Part shown: one piece after another, positions 1 to 6,067 of the stretch
How positions within the stretch are numbered: position 1 is the first letter of the stretch
Layout: every line of letters begins with the position of its first letter
Assembly (NCBI GenBank): GCA_003542955.1
Contig: DPJP01000435.1
Location: forward strand, 1,139 to 7,205
Direction of reading: 5' to 3'
DNA: 6,067 bases
Source: Armatimonadota bacterium
GTDB lineage: Bacteria; Armatimonadota; Zipacnadia; Zipacnadales; UBA11051
Program-made: the position numbers and the translations under genes
Notes under the pieces: generated by a model
Databases searched by the model: none
Told to the model about the DNA's origin: nothing
What the model saw: only the letters and a program-made list of their open reading frames with translations

Positions 1-2
1 AG

Positions 3-320
3 CCGCTGCCGACAGACGCGCTCGTCGAGCAGGTGGAGGCCACCACGCCACGCGACTTCTACGCAGCCGGCCGAGACTTCCGTCTTGTAGCTCGCGAATC
101 AGACGATCACCTGTACCTGTTCGTGGTGAATCCCGACTACTATGCCGACCGGGAGGACCGCATCATCCTGAGCGGCCAGTACGGGGATGCCGTGGACCTC
201 GGTTGTGACGTGGCCTTCCCGGTGAAGACCACCTTCGCGCGCGGCGCCGCCGCCTTCGACCTCCGCCTCGCCCCCGGAGAAGGCACCGTCGTGCGGCTGG
301 AGAAGACTACCACCAACTGA
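3..320 (+). CDS. C-terminal end of a probable glycoside-hydrolase-like protein (5' truncated)
   Basis: This reading frame is open from the left window edge and ends at a TGA at 318-320, so only the last 105 residues of a longer protein are visible. A GTG at 33 could serve as a start, but the frame continues upstream without a stop and no convincing ribosome binding site precedes it, so I read it as internal. The fragment alternates short hydrophobic strands with turns (LYLFVVNPDYY, RIILSGQY, AAFDLRLAPGEGTVVRLE). It ends in the 'LAPGEGTVVRLE' style of strand that closes the C-terminal beta-sandwich of many large glycoside hydrolases, including GH42-like proteins. No catalytic residues can be seen, so family and substrate are unknown. 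It lies 23 bases upstream of the oxidoreductase gene on the same strand, which suggests one transcript. It could instead be the tail of a non-enzymatic sugar-binding protein. Confidence 0.6.
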   Translation, partial: PLPTDALVEQVEATTPRDFYAAGRDFRLVARESDDHLYLFVVNPDYYADREDRIILSGQYGDAVDLGCDVAFPVKTTFARGAAAFDLRLAPGEGTVVRLEKTTTN

Positions 321-326
321 CGGCGT

Positions 327-335
327 GGAGAAAGG
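327..335 (+). promoter_or_regulatory. Ribosome binding site of the oxidoreductase gene
   Basis: A purine-rich GGAGAAAGG lies in the 23-base gap between the upstream stop codon and the ATG at 344. Its AAAGG part ends eight bases before the ATG, a normal spacing. This supports 344 over the next in-frame ATG at 359, which is preceded by a less suitable sequence. Confidence 0.7.
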
Positions 336-343
336 CACCCACA

Positions 344-1396
344 ATGGCAGATAGGCAGATGGTATTCCGCGCAGCCGTCATTGGGCTCGGCTTCATCGGG
401 GCAGCGGATCAGGTGTCCGGCGATGCCATCGGCCAGCAGGTCAGGAACCTCGATGGCACCCATGCACAGGCGCTGCAGGCTCACCCGCGGGTCGAGCTTG
501 TCGCGGGCTCCAGCCGCGATGAGGGCAGGAGAGAGCGGTTCTCGGAGCGCACGGGATGCCGGAACACCTACGCCGACTGGCGCGAGATGCTGGCAGCCGA
601 GCAGCTCGATATCGTCAGCATCGCCACCAACAGCCCGCATCATGCCGAGATCACTATCGCCTGCGCCGCGGCCGGTGTGCGCGCAGTGCTGTGCGAAAAG
701 CCTATCACGACCCGGCTCTCTGATGCGGACCGGGCCATTGAGGCCTGCAAGCAGCACGGGACGGTGCTGGCCATCAACCACCTGCGGCGCTGGAACCCCA
801 TGTGGATTACCGTACGCGATGAACTCGCATCAGGCGCCATCGGTGATATTGAACATCTGACGGCCCACTGGACCAGTGGCAGACTGGGCAACATCGGCAC
901 CCATGTCTTCGATGCCTGTCGCATGCTGCTGGGAGCCGACCCGGTAGCCGTCAGTGGCAGGCTCGGCCCTGTCGTGCCCCCGGACTGCCGCGGCCCGCAG
1001 TTCCGCGACCCCGGCGGCTGGGGCATTGTCGAGTTCTCGGGCGGGGTGAAGGGCTATGTGCACGCCGCGGCGGAAGCCAGAGCGCCGATCCGGGTGTGCA
1101 TCGTCGGCAGCGAGGGCCAGTTGACGGTCCGCAGGGATGAGGCGCGGGTCGAGTTGTGGAGCGGGCAGCGGCGCGAAATCCCCGTCAAGACGGATCGCCC
1201 GACATCGCTGGAACTGGCCGTGCGCGACCTCGTCGACTGCATCTCACACGGTACCCAGCCCGCCTGCACTGGCGAGGACGGCCGTGCGGCGCTGGAGGTC
1301 ACCATCGGCTTCCATGTGTCGGATCGTCTCAACGGCGCATGGATCCCTCTGCCGATCTCAGGGGATGACAGGCACTACGAGGTGCAGATCGGGTAG
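344..1396 (+). CDS. Gfo/Idh/MocA family NAD(P)-dependent oxidoreductase
   Basis: This complete 350-residue protein is of usual length for the Gfo/Idh/MocA family, cytoplasmic enzymes that oxidise or reduce sugars, inositols and their derivatives with NAD(P). It has no signal peptide or membrane segment. The N-terminal Rossmann fold starts with strand AVIGLGFIG, whose GxGxxG nucleotide-binding glycines are residues 14-19. A family-typical CEKPIT follows, with E118-K119-P120 carrying the conserved lysine, then NHLRRWNP at 145-152. The C-terminal alpha/beta substrate domain contains GNIGTHVFDACRMLLG (182-197), with H187 at the expected catalytic histidine position. Four residues earlier, where inositol dehydrogenases have a catalytic Asp, this protein has N183. 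About 25 residues after the glycine motif form an insert leading to 'THAQALQAHP', seen in a subgroup known to me mainly from planctomycete- and armatimonad-type genomes. The likely sugar substrate cannot be specified. The gene probably shares a transcript with the upstream partial gene. Confidence 0.92.
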   Translation: MADRQMVFRAAVIGLGFIGAADQVSGDAIGQQVRNLDGTHAQALQAHPRVELVAGSSRDEGRRERFSERTGCRNTYADWREMLAAEQLDIVSIATNSPHHAEITIACAAAGVRAVLCEKPITTRLSDADRAIEACKQHGTVLAINHLRRWNPMWITVRDELASGAIGDIEHLTAHWTSGRLGNIGTHVFDACRMLLGADPVAVSGRLGPVVPPDCRGPQFRDPGGWGIVEFSGGVKGYVHAAAEARAPIRVCIVGSEGQLTVRRDEARVELWSGQRREIPVKTDRPTSLELAVRDLVDCISHGTQPACTGEDGRAALEVTIGFHVSDRLNGAWIPLPISGDDRHYEVQIG

Positions 1397-1453
1397 CGAT
1401 CCGACAGGTCGCACGACCGGGGTTGGCGCCTTCTCTCAGCGAAGCATGATCCC
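1397..1453. other. Convergent intergenic gap with short inverted repeats
   Basis: These 57 bases separate two genes that end tail to tail. Two short inverted repeats are visible: GATCG at 1387-1391 with CGATC at 1397-1401 flanking the TAG stop of the oxidoreductase, and GGTC at 1407-1410 with GACC at 1415-1418 around a four-base loop. Neither stem exceeds five base pairs and neither is followed by a T-run on either strand. They do not qualify as canonical intrinsic terminators; termination here may be Rho-dependent or lie beyond the gene ends. No small gene is visible in the gap. Confidence 0.4.
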
Positions 1454-4400
1454 TCAGAAACCCATCTCCCCAAACCGGGCCGGGACGTGGAATCCGCCGA
1501 AGGTCGGAGACCAGCAGGTCGCCTGCTTCGTCTGAGTGTCCTCGCGCCCGAGGTTGATGCGCCAAGTGCCGTCGGGCCTCCCCTGGAGGGCAGCCCAGGG
1601 GACAGCGATCTCCACGACCCAGCCGCCCTCGATGCGACCCGACTTCGCCCCCCAGTCAGGATTCCAGGACGCGTCACTGCCGGGGCAGCGGGCGTCGAAG
1701 CGAGAGCCGGCCGCGTTCACGGCAAGGTGGTAGTAGGTCTCCGAGCCCGGCGGCTGCAGGAACACCTCCACGCAGTCATCCTCCCACACCGCCCCGTCGC
1801 GCGGACGCTCAACCGCCTTCGGCTCCGGCTGATCTCGGCAGATGAAGGCCAGGTACAACGTGGAGGCGTCGCCGGCGACGTTTGCATCAGTCGCGTGGCC
1901 TGATGGTGTCGCGTCATCATGCTTGACGAAGCCGGAGAGCTTCGCCGCCGCGGCCCACTCATCGTGCCCAAGCTGCCCGTCGATGACAGGGGGCGACGCC
2001 AATTCAGGGCACCTGAATCCCCGCAGGAGCGCAACCTCGACGTCGCCCTCGAGCGCCGCCCCGGACGCGGAGGTCGCCTTCCAGCGGACGTTGCACGCCT
2101 TGCCGGCAGCGGCCAGCGCATCCACCTGTTCGGCAACATCCACGGGCAGCGGCCAGGAGACGGCAGCGGGCTTGTCCGGCGCCGGGGTCACAGACTGTCC
2201 CGGCAACGCGAACTCCATATCGCCAACCGTCCCGGTCACCTCGAGGCTCATGGCCGCGGCGCCGGGCGAGAACGACTTCACCAGCAGCGACAACCCCGGG
2301 CTGATCGCGCCTATCGGGCCGGCTGCAGTCACGTCCAGCGCCGCGCGCGGCCGCAGTGTCACACGGCGCGGCAGCCACACAGCCTGTGTGCCGAAATCGA
2401 AGTGGCTCACGAGCATGGCGTCTTGCCAACCCCAGGGCGCGTCATCGGGCGCCGGGACCGTGACGGGGATGGTGACCTCAGAGCCGGGGGAAACCGGCAC
2501 ACCCGCGCTTCCCGCTACCCCATCCAGCGCGATCCGCACCCCCGCGAGGGCGTCTGCTGCCGCGCGGACTGTGCATGCCAGTTGCGCGGGCGCGCCGAGA
2601 GCCACCTCGACGAACGGCGGCCCGTCGGACACTCCGATGCTGACGCCGGTCAGGACCTCCGTTGCGCGCCCGATAGCCTCCGCGAAGTTGCTCGTCGGCA
2701 GGAGGAAGCAGCGCTTGATATGCCCCTCGGGCAGGCCCTGGATCGTACCCAGCAGGGATTCGTATAACCGCTCCTGGCCGGAGGCGAAAGCGAGCAGCCC
2801 GTCCGGTCCGGCCTGCTCCAGGCCCGCCCTGAACCCGCTCTCCGCCGCCCGGGCCTGCTCGGGGAGGCGTGCCAGCCGCTCGCGCTGGGCATCCAGCGTC
2901 GCGGAGCTGATCTGCACATCGTCCAGCCGCACCGTTCCCCAGTGGCCGTTGAACATGAACTGGAAGAAGCCGGTGGTGCAGCCCTCGGGCACGGTGAAGC
3001 TGCGCTCAAAGGTCGTGATCTCACCGTTGGTCGGTTCCACGTCGCGGAAGTAGATGTACTTGCCGGTAGCCCACTCGCCGTCGGGGCCCTTGACGCCGAA
3101 GCGCGGCACCATGGTTCCCGTGGCGCCTTCGGGTCGCGTCCACGAGTAGCTGCAGCGGAGGGTGTACTCGTCGCCCGAAGTCAGTACAACGCCCTGGTTG
3201 AGTCCGTGCAGGGACTCATCTGACCGACTCTGGACAAGCGCACTGCGCTTGCCGGCCAGCGGCTGCGCTTCATCCGCCTCGACCGTGGACTCCTTCTGGT
3301 AGGGGTCCTGCGCGACACCCCAGGAGTTCAACCCTCCCTCGAAGTCGCCGTTGGCGATGATGTCGCCCGCGCCCTTGCCCGTCTGCCAGGTCGTCTCGCG
3401 GGCCAGCCGGTTGAGCCACTCGCCTGCCTGGTCGAGGAAGAGCCGCGCAACTGCCTCACGCCGCCCAATCGCGAGGACCTCGGTGGTGTCGGGCGCCAGT
3501 GTGAGACCTGAGACGGTGAAGCCGTCACGTGTACGTGTGAGGCGCGCCTCATAATTGCCCACGAGCGCCCGGGCGACGGTCTCGCGGGCCTCCGAAGCGG
3601 GCAGTGCCCCGGTCTCGACAGCCACCCGTGGCTCTTTCGCCTCATTGCCGCTGTTGCGCAGGGCCAAGAACGTGACGTCGCCGAGGGGGTCGGCGCCGGG
3701 GCCATAGCGCTCGACGAGCACCTCCGGATCATCTGTGGCAGCCAGGGTGACGGGCTGCCAGCCCGCTGCGTCGAGCCAGATGATGAGCGGCTCGTAGTAG
3801 CGGTACAGAGGGCGGGAGGGCTCATACTGATCGGGCTGATTGAACCGCGCCGTGCCGGGATGGACGGCATAGAACAGGCTGCGGTGCATCCCGCGCTCCT
3901 TCTCCTCCCAACTGCGTGTGGGGTCGACGAAGCCGTACTGCATCCAGCTGATTGGCTTGTGATAAGCACAGAAGCGCAGGTATCGGTAATGGCGCTCATC
4001 CGACATCCCGCACTGGTTCGCCTCGCCCGCCCCAAGCATATCCAGCAGTGGTATCCAGTAGGTCATCTCCGGTGGACCGGTATTGCCGATGACGTATCTG
4101 CCCTCCGAGCGCATGCGGCCGGCGATCTGCTTGCTGATCTCAAAGCAACTAAAGGAGTGCAGTTGGGCGGGCGCCTTCGCCTTGTAGCTGGCCACCAGCG
4201 GGGTATCGGCATACTGCCAGTGCTCGCGGCGGAAGCTCTCGTCATAGAAGCCAACGTAGCCGCACACGCTATCCAGATAGACGCCGCCGAGCGTTCCTCC
4301 GGCGCTTTCGGCCCGCTGATAGGCCGGGGTGATCTCGCCGTCCCAGGTGACGGAGTTGCGGCTGGGCGGCGGCAAGTCGGGGTCGGGGTTGAGGCAGATG

Positions 4401-5545
4401 TTGCACAGGAAGTTGCCGGGCGACCACGTCTGGGTGTAGTGGCTCCATATCCACTGCCCGTTGATGTCCTCGATGGCGGAGTTGACCTCCGCCCGCGCGA
4501 TCTCGCTCTGCGATAGCCCCCAGCGCGTCTGGTCCGCGGGGGCGTCGAGGCGGTCGAGGACCGATTGCCGCATCTGCTCGGCCGTGCCGGGATAGACGTT
4601 GCGGCCGTAGCGATCCTTGCCGTCCGGCGGTGGGGTGTTGCCGTAGCCCTCGTAGATGCCCCAGCACTCGGTGTAGACGAATGTCAGGATGTCGTGAGCA
4701 TCGTTATAGCCGGCATGCTCAAGCCCATGCTCCTCGAAGCGGAAGCCCCAATCCCAGGGGCAGGCCATCGAGTTGGGCGCAAGCCCGATCAGCCAGATGC
4801 CTCCCGGCCCCACGCGCCGCTCGGCGTAATCCGGGAATAGCTCGTAATAGCGCTCCATGGCCGACCGGAAGCCCCAGGCGGGATCGTGTGGGTACACCAG
4901 CAGGCGGATGGTGCTGCGGCAGGGGAACTTGAGCGTCTCCGGCGAAAGGCCGACATCGAACTCCGCCTCCAGCGCCTGCCGCGTCGCATCATAGCCGAAG
5001 CGGAACACCTGCGGCTCGTGCACCGGCACGGCGGCAGACACACCGACGCGGTCGTTCCCCACCCCGCAGAACGGGTATGCGGAGACCTCCCGCAGCCCGC
5101 CCCAGCGCGTCAACCGGTCGTAGTGCTTGCCGACCTCGATGGGGCGAGAGGTGCCCATGTCATCCCACCACGTCCAGCCGACGGCATCCAACGGCAGCGC
5201 AACCCTCACAACGAGCGCGCGGTCTGTGGGTGGATCGGCCGTCACCGTCAGTTCCAGCTCACGCGCAAAGCCACGGGCAGCCCAACCGCCGGAGAAGCGC
5301 AGACCGTCGCCCGCGCCGATGAATGCCGTCTCATCACCCGCAACCGTGATGGGGACGAAGGCGTCACCGGCTGCGAGGTCGCGGACCTGTAGCCACTGGT
5401 CACTGCCGCCGAGGGTGGTCTCGCCGGACTGCCAACTCAGGCGCCCGGAATCAAGCTCGACGTGGCACTGGGAGACGGCAGCCGCAGCGCACAGGCACAG
5501 GAGCGCCGCCGCTGCGAGGCCGCACCGTGGAAGAGGGATCAACAT
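1454..5545 (-). CDS. Secreted multidomain glycoside-hydrolase-like protein with CBM4/9-like and C-terminal CBM9-like modules
   Basis: This 1363-residue protein starts at an ATG with a strong GGAGGA five bases upstream. Residues 1-25 form a signal peptide: Arg7, a hydrophobic Ala/Leu core and probable cleavage after AVS, so it should be exported. Residues about 28-240 are beta-rich, like the sandwich preceding many glycosidase barrels, and end in 'ERYYELFPDYAERR'. Residues about 245-600 look like a TIM barrel. Candidate acidic residues at strand ends are E293 (YTECWG), D425 (GGVYLDSVCGY), E469 (SCFEIS) and E508 (DMLGAGE); the catalytic pair is my inference and the GH family is unassigned. Residues about 615-695 resemble a C-terminal beta-sandwich. 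Residues 731-880 are a CBM4/9-like jelly-roll, from 'NGDFEGGLNSWG' to 'VRLDDVQIS'. A helical spacer (882-970) and probable Ig-like domains (975-1175) follow. Residues 1178-1363 are CBM9/DOMON-like, with 'PPVIDGQLGHDEW', 'VWEDDCVEVFL' and 'VVEIAVPWAAL'. The role is probably binding and cleavage of an extracytoplasmic polysaccharide; a binding-only protein remains possible. It is probably co-transcribed with the gene 15 bases upstream. Confidence 0.88.
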   Translation of the reverse strand: MLIPLPRCGLAAAALLCLCAAAAVSQCHVELDSGRLSWQSGETTLGGSDQWLQVRDLAAGDAFVPITVAGDETAFIGAGDGLRFSGGWAARGFARELELTVTADPPTDRALVVRVALPLDAVGWTWWDDMGTSRPIEVGKHYDRLTRWGGLREVSAYPFCGVGNDRVGVSAAVPVHEPQVFRFGYDATRQALEAEFDVGLSPETLKFPCRSTIRLLVYPHDPAWGFRSAMERYYELFPDYAERRVGPGGIWLIGLAPNSMACPWDWGFRFEEHGLEHAGYNDAHDILTFVYTECWGIYEGYGNTPPPDGKDRYGRNVYPGTAEQMRQSVLDRLDAPADQTRWGLSQSEIARAEVNSAIEDINGQWIWSHYTQTWSPGNFLCNICLNPDPDLPPPSRNSVTWDGEITPAYQRAESAGGTLGGVYLDSVCGYVGFYDESFRREHWQYADTPLVASYKAKAPAQLHSFSCFEISKQIAGRMRSEGRYVIGNTGPPEMTYWIPLLDMLGAGEANQCGMSDERHYRYLRFCAYHKPISWMQYGFVDPTRSWEEKERGMHRSLFYAVHPGTARFNQPDQYEPSRPLYRYYEPLIIWLDAAGWQPVTLAATDDPEVLVERYGPGADPLGDVTFLALRNSGNEAKEPRVAVETGALPASEARETVARALVGNYEARLTRTRDGFTVSGLTLAPDTTEVLAIGRREAVARLFLDQAGEWLNRLARETTWQTGKGAGDIIANGDFEGGLNSWGVAQDPYQKESTVEADEAQPLAGKRSALVQSRSDESLHGLNQGVVLTSGDEYTLRCSYSWTRPEGATGTMVPRFGVKGPDGEWATGKYIYFRDVEPTNGEITTFERSFTVPEGCTTGFFQFMFNGHWGTVRLDDVQISSATLDAQRERLARLPEQARAAESGFRAGLEQAGPDGLLAFASGQERLYESLLGTIQGLPEGHIKRCFLLPTSNFAEAIGRATEVLTGVSIGVSDGPPFVEVALGAPAQLACTVRAAADALAGVRIALDGVAGSAGVPVSPGSEVTIPVTVPAPDDAPWGWQDAMLVSHFDFGTQAVWLPRRVTLRPRAALDVTAAGPIGAISPGLSLLVKSFSPGAAAMSLEVTGTVGDMEFALPGQSVTPAPDKPAAVSWPLPVDVAEQVDALAAAGKACNVRWKATSASGAALEGDVEVALLRGFRCPELASPPVIDGQLGHDEWAAAAKLSGFVKHDDATPSGHATDANVAGDASTLYLAFICRDQPEPKAVERPRDGAVWEDDCVEVFLQPPGSETYYHLAVNAAGSRFDARCPGSDASWNPDWGAKSGRIEGGWVVEIAVPWAALQGRPDGTWRINLGREDTQTKQATCWSPTFGGFHVPARFGEMGF

Positions 5546-5550
5546 GCTGG

Positions 5551-5556
5551 TCCTCC
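5551..5556 (-). promoter_or_regulatory. Ribosome binding site of the 1363-residue secreted protein
   Basis: On the minus strand this reads GGAGGA, a near-perfect Shine-Dalgarno, five bases before the ATG at 5545. It sits inside the 15-base gap after the stop codon of the upstream gene, so it fixes the start of the large protein and supports translation from a shared message. Confidence 0.8.
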
Positions 5557-5560
5557 GGGC

Positions 5561-6067
5561 TCAGTCTCCCGCAAGGGAGCGAGTGTCTATGGAGATGTAC
5601 TCCTTGCTCTGAGCGTCCCAGATGAAGTCGATCTCGAGGACGAGCTGCTTTGGAGTGGGCCCCATCCTGACGCTGGCGGTCGTCCAGTCGCCGTTGTGGC
5701 GGCTCACACCCACCGACCAACTCTGATCCGGGCACATCGTGAGCGCCTTTGCGACAACGGCATCCTCGCCGCCTCCGACAGTCCGCGTGGCTTCCCCGTC
5801 CCCGACCAGCGGCTTGTCGAGGAACTCATCCGGCTTCACGGGGTCCGGGACGATGTCGCTGCCCACCGGTACTGTGGCACTGTATGCGCTTGCGGAGGCA
5901 TTCCAGTGCAACTGCACCGGCACAGGCTCATCAATGCCCTCGGTGGTCACGTTGACGACGGCGGTAGTCCAGTCATCCGAGTGCGAGACGACTGCGGCCG
6001 TCCCGGGGACTTCATGCAGCGCCGCGGCGATCGCCGCTTCCTCCGAGGGCCCGCTCGCTTGCGGCGC
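5561..6067 (-). CDS. Unrecognised two-repeat protein, C-terminal part (5' truncated)
   Basis: The frame is open from the right window edge to a TGA at 5561-5563, giving the last 168 residues of a protein I do not recognise. A GTG at 5950 could be read as a start, but coding continues upstream of it with a clear homologous repeat, so it is almost certainly internal. The visible part holds two diverged copies of one domain, about residues 8-69 and 100-163. Each begins with an Ala-rich helix and continues through V-S-(H/R)-x-(D/G)-D-W-T-T-A and a strand pair containing W56 or W151 territory and a tyrosine (SAY, KEY). A Pro/Asp-rich linker (71-98) separates them. There is one cysteine and no membrane segment in view; whether the protein is exported depends on the unseen N-terminus. 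Its stop is 15 bases from the start of the large secreted protein, so a related role at the cell surface or periplasm is plausible but unproven. Confidence 0.75.
   Translation of the reverse strand, partial: APQASGPSEEAAIAAALHEVPGTAAVVSHSDDWTTAVVNVTTEGIDEPVPVQLHWNASASAYSATVPVGSDIVPDPVKPDEFLDKPLVGDGEATRTVGGGEDAVVAKALTMCPDQSWSVGVSRHNGDWTTASVRMGPTPKQLVLEIDFIWDAQSKEYISIDTRSLAGD
5579..6046 (-). repeat. Two-copy protein-level domain repeat
   Basis: Translating the minus strand shows two similar units about 95 codons apart, at roughly 6046-5861 and 5770-5579. Both carry an acidic-start helix (SEEAAIAAAL, GGEDAVVAKAL), then 'VVSHSDDWTTAVV' or 'GVSRHNGDWTTASV', then a beta-hairpin ('VQLHWNASASAYSATV', 'LEIDFIWDAQSKEYISI'). 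The DWTTA core is identical in both, at 5960-5974 and 5675-5689. DNA identity outside this core is low, so the duplication is old. More copies may lie upstream beyond the window. Confidence 0.65.

Noticed and set aside
33..320. A small complete gene starting at the GTG at 33.
   Set aside because: The frame stays open to the window edge with similar codon use, no ribosome binding site precedes the GTG, and the sequence looks like the end of a beta-sandwich rather than a complete protein.
1387..1418. A bidirectional intrinsic terminator between the convergent genes.
   Set aside because: The inverted repeats have stems of only four to five pairs and no T-run follows on either strand.
1842..3053. 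A 403-codon open frame on the plus strand, opposite the large secreted protein.
   Set aside because: Its translation is low-complexity Ser/Ala/Pro/Arg-rich with no domain pattern, has no credible ribosome binding site, and lies entirely antisense to a gene with clear domains. Long antisense frames are expected in GC-rich coding DNA.
5471..5545. A lipoprotein signal (lipobox) at the N-terminus of the large protein, using C27 or C19.
   Set aside because: The residues before C27 are VSQ and before C19 are LCL; neither fits the usual small residue at -1 and Leu-x-x-Cys pattern. A type I signal peptide cleaved after AVS fits better.
5561..5950. A complete 129-residue gene starting at the GTG at 5950.
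   Set aside because: The first copy of the internal repeat, including its DWTTA core, lies upstream of that GTG in the same open frame, so the true start is beyond the window.

Overview
The window is GC-rich bacterial DNA, with most third codon positions G or C, almost fully coding and with strong GGAGG-type ribosome binding sites. It holds four genes in two convergent pairs: two complete and two cut by the window edges. No RNA gene, mobile element, CRISPR array or phage feature was seen. The gene types (a large exported glycoside-hydrolase-like protein with carbohydrate-binding modules, a Gfo/Idh/MocA oxidoreductase with a long insert after its nucleotide-binding glycines, and the tail of another probable sugar-active protein) resemble polysaccharide-degradation loci of Armatimonadota, Planctomycetota or related PVC-type bacteria. 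That placement is inferred from protein style only.

Plus strand, 3-1396: the C-terminal end of a protein that finishes in a beta-sandwich like those closing many glycoside hydrolases, then after a 23-base gap with a ribosome binding site, a complete 350-residue Gfo/Idh/MocA-type NAD(P)-dependent oxidoreductase. They are probably one operon.

Minus strand, 6067-1454: the C-terminal 168 residues of an unrecognised protein built from two diverged copies of one small domain, then, 15 bases downstream, a complete 1363-residue secreted protein. The latter has a signal peptide, an N-terminal beta-rich domain, a TIM-barrel-like putative catalytic domain, a CBM4/9-like jelly-roll, a helical spacer, probable Ig-like domains and a C-terminal CBM9/DOMON-like domain. 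The two minus-strand genes are probably co-transcribed.

The operons meet tail to tail across 57 bases (1397-1453) that contain only short inverted repeats. Taken together, the large protein would bind and perhaps cleave a polysaccharide outside the cytoplasm, while the oxidoreductase would act on a released sugar or sugar derivative in the cytoplasm. The substrate cannot be read from the sequence. The least explained elements are the two-repeat protein at the right edge and the catalytic barrel of the 1363-residue protein, which I cannot assign to a numbered GH family.
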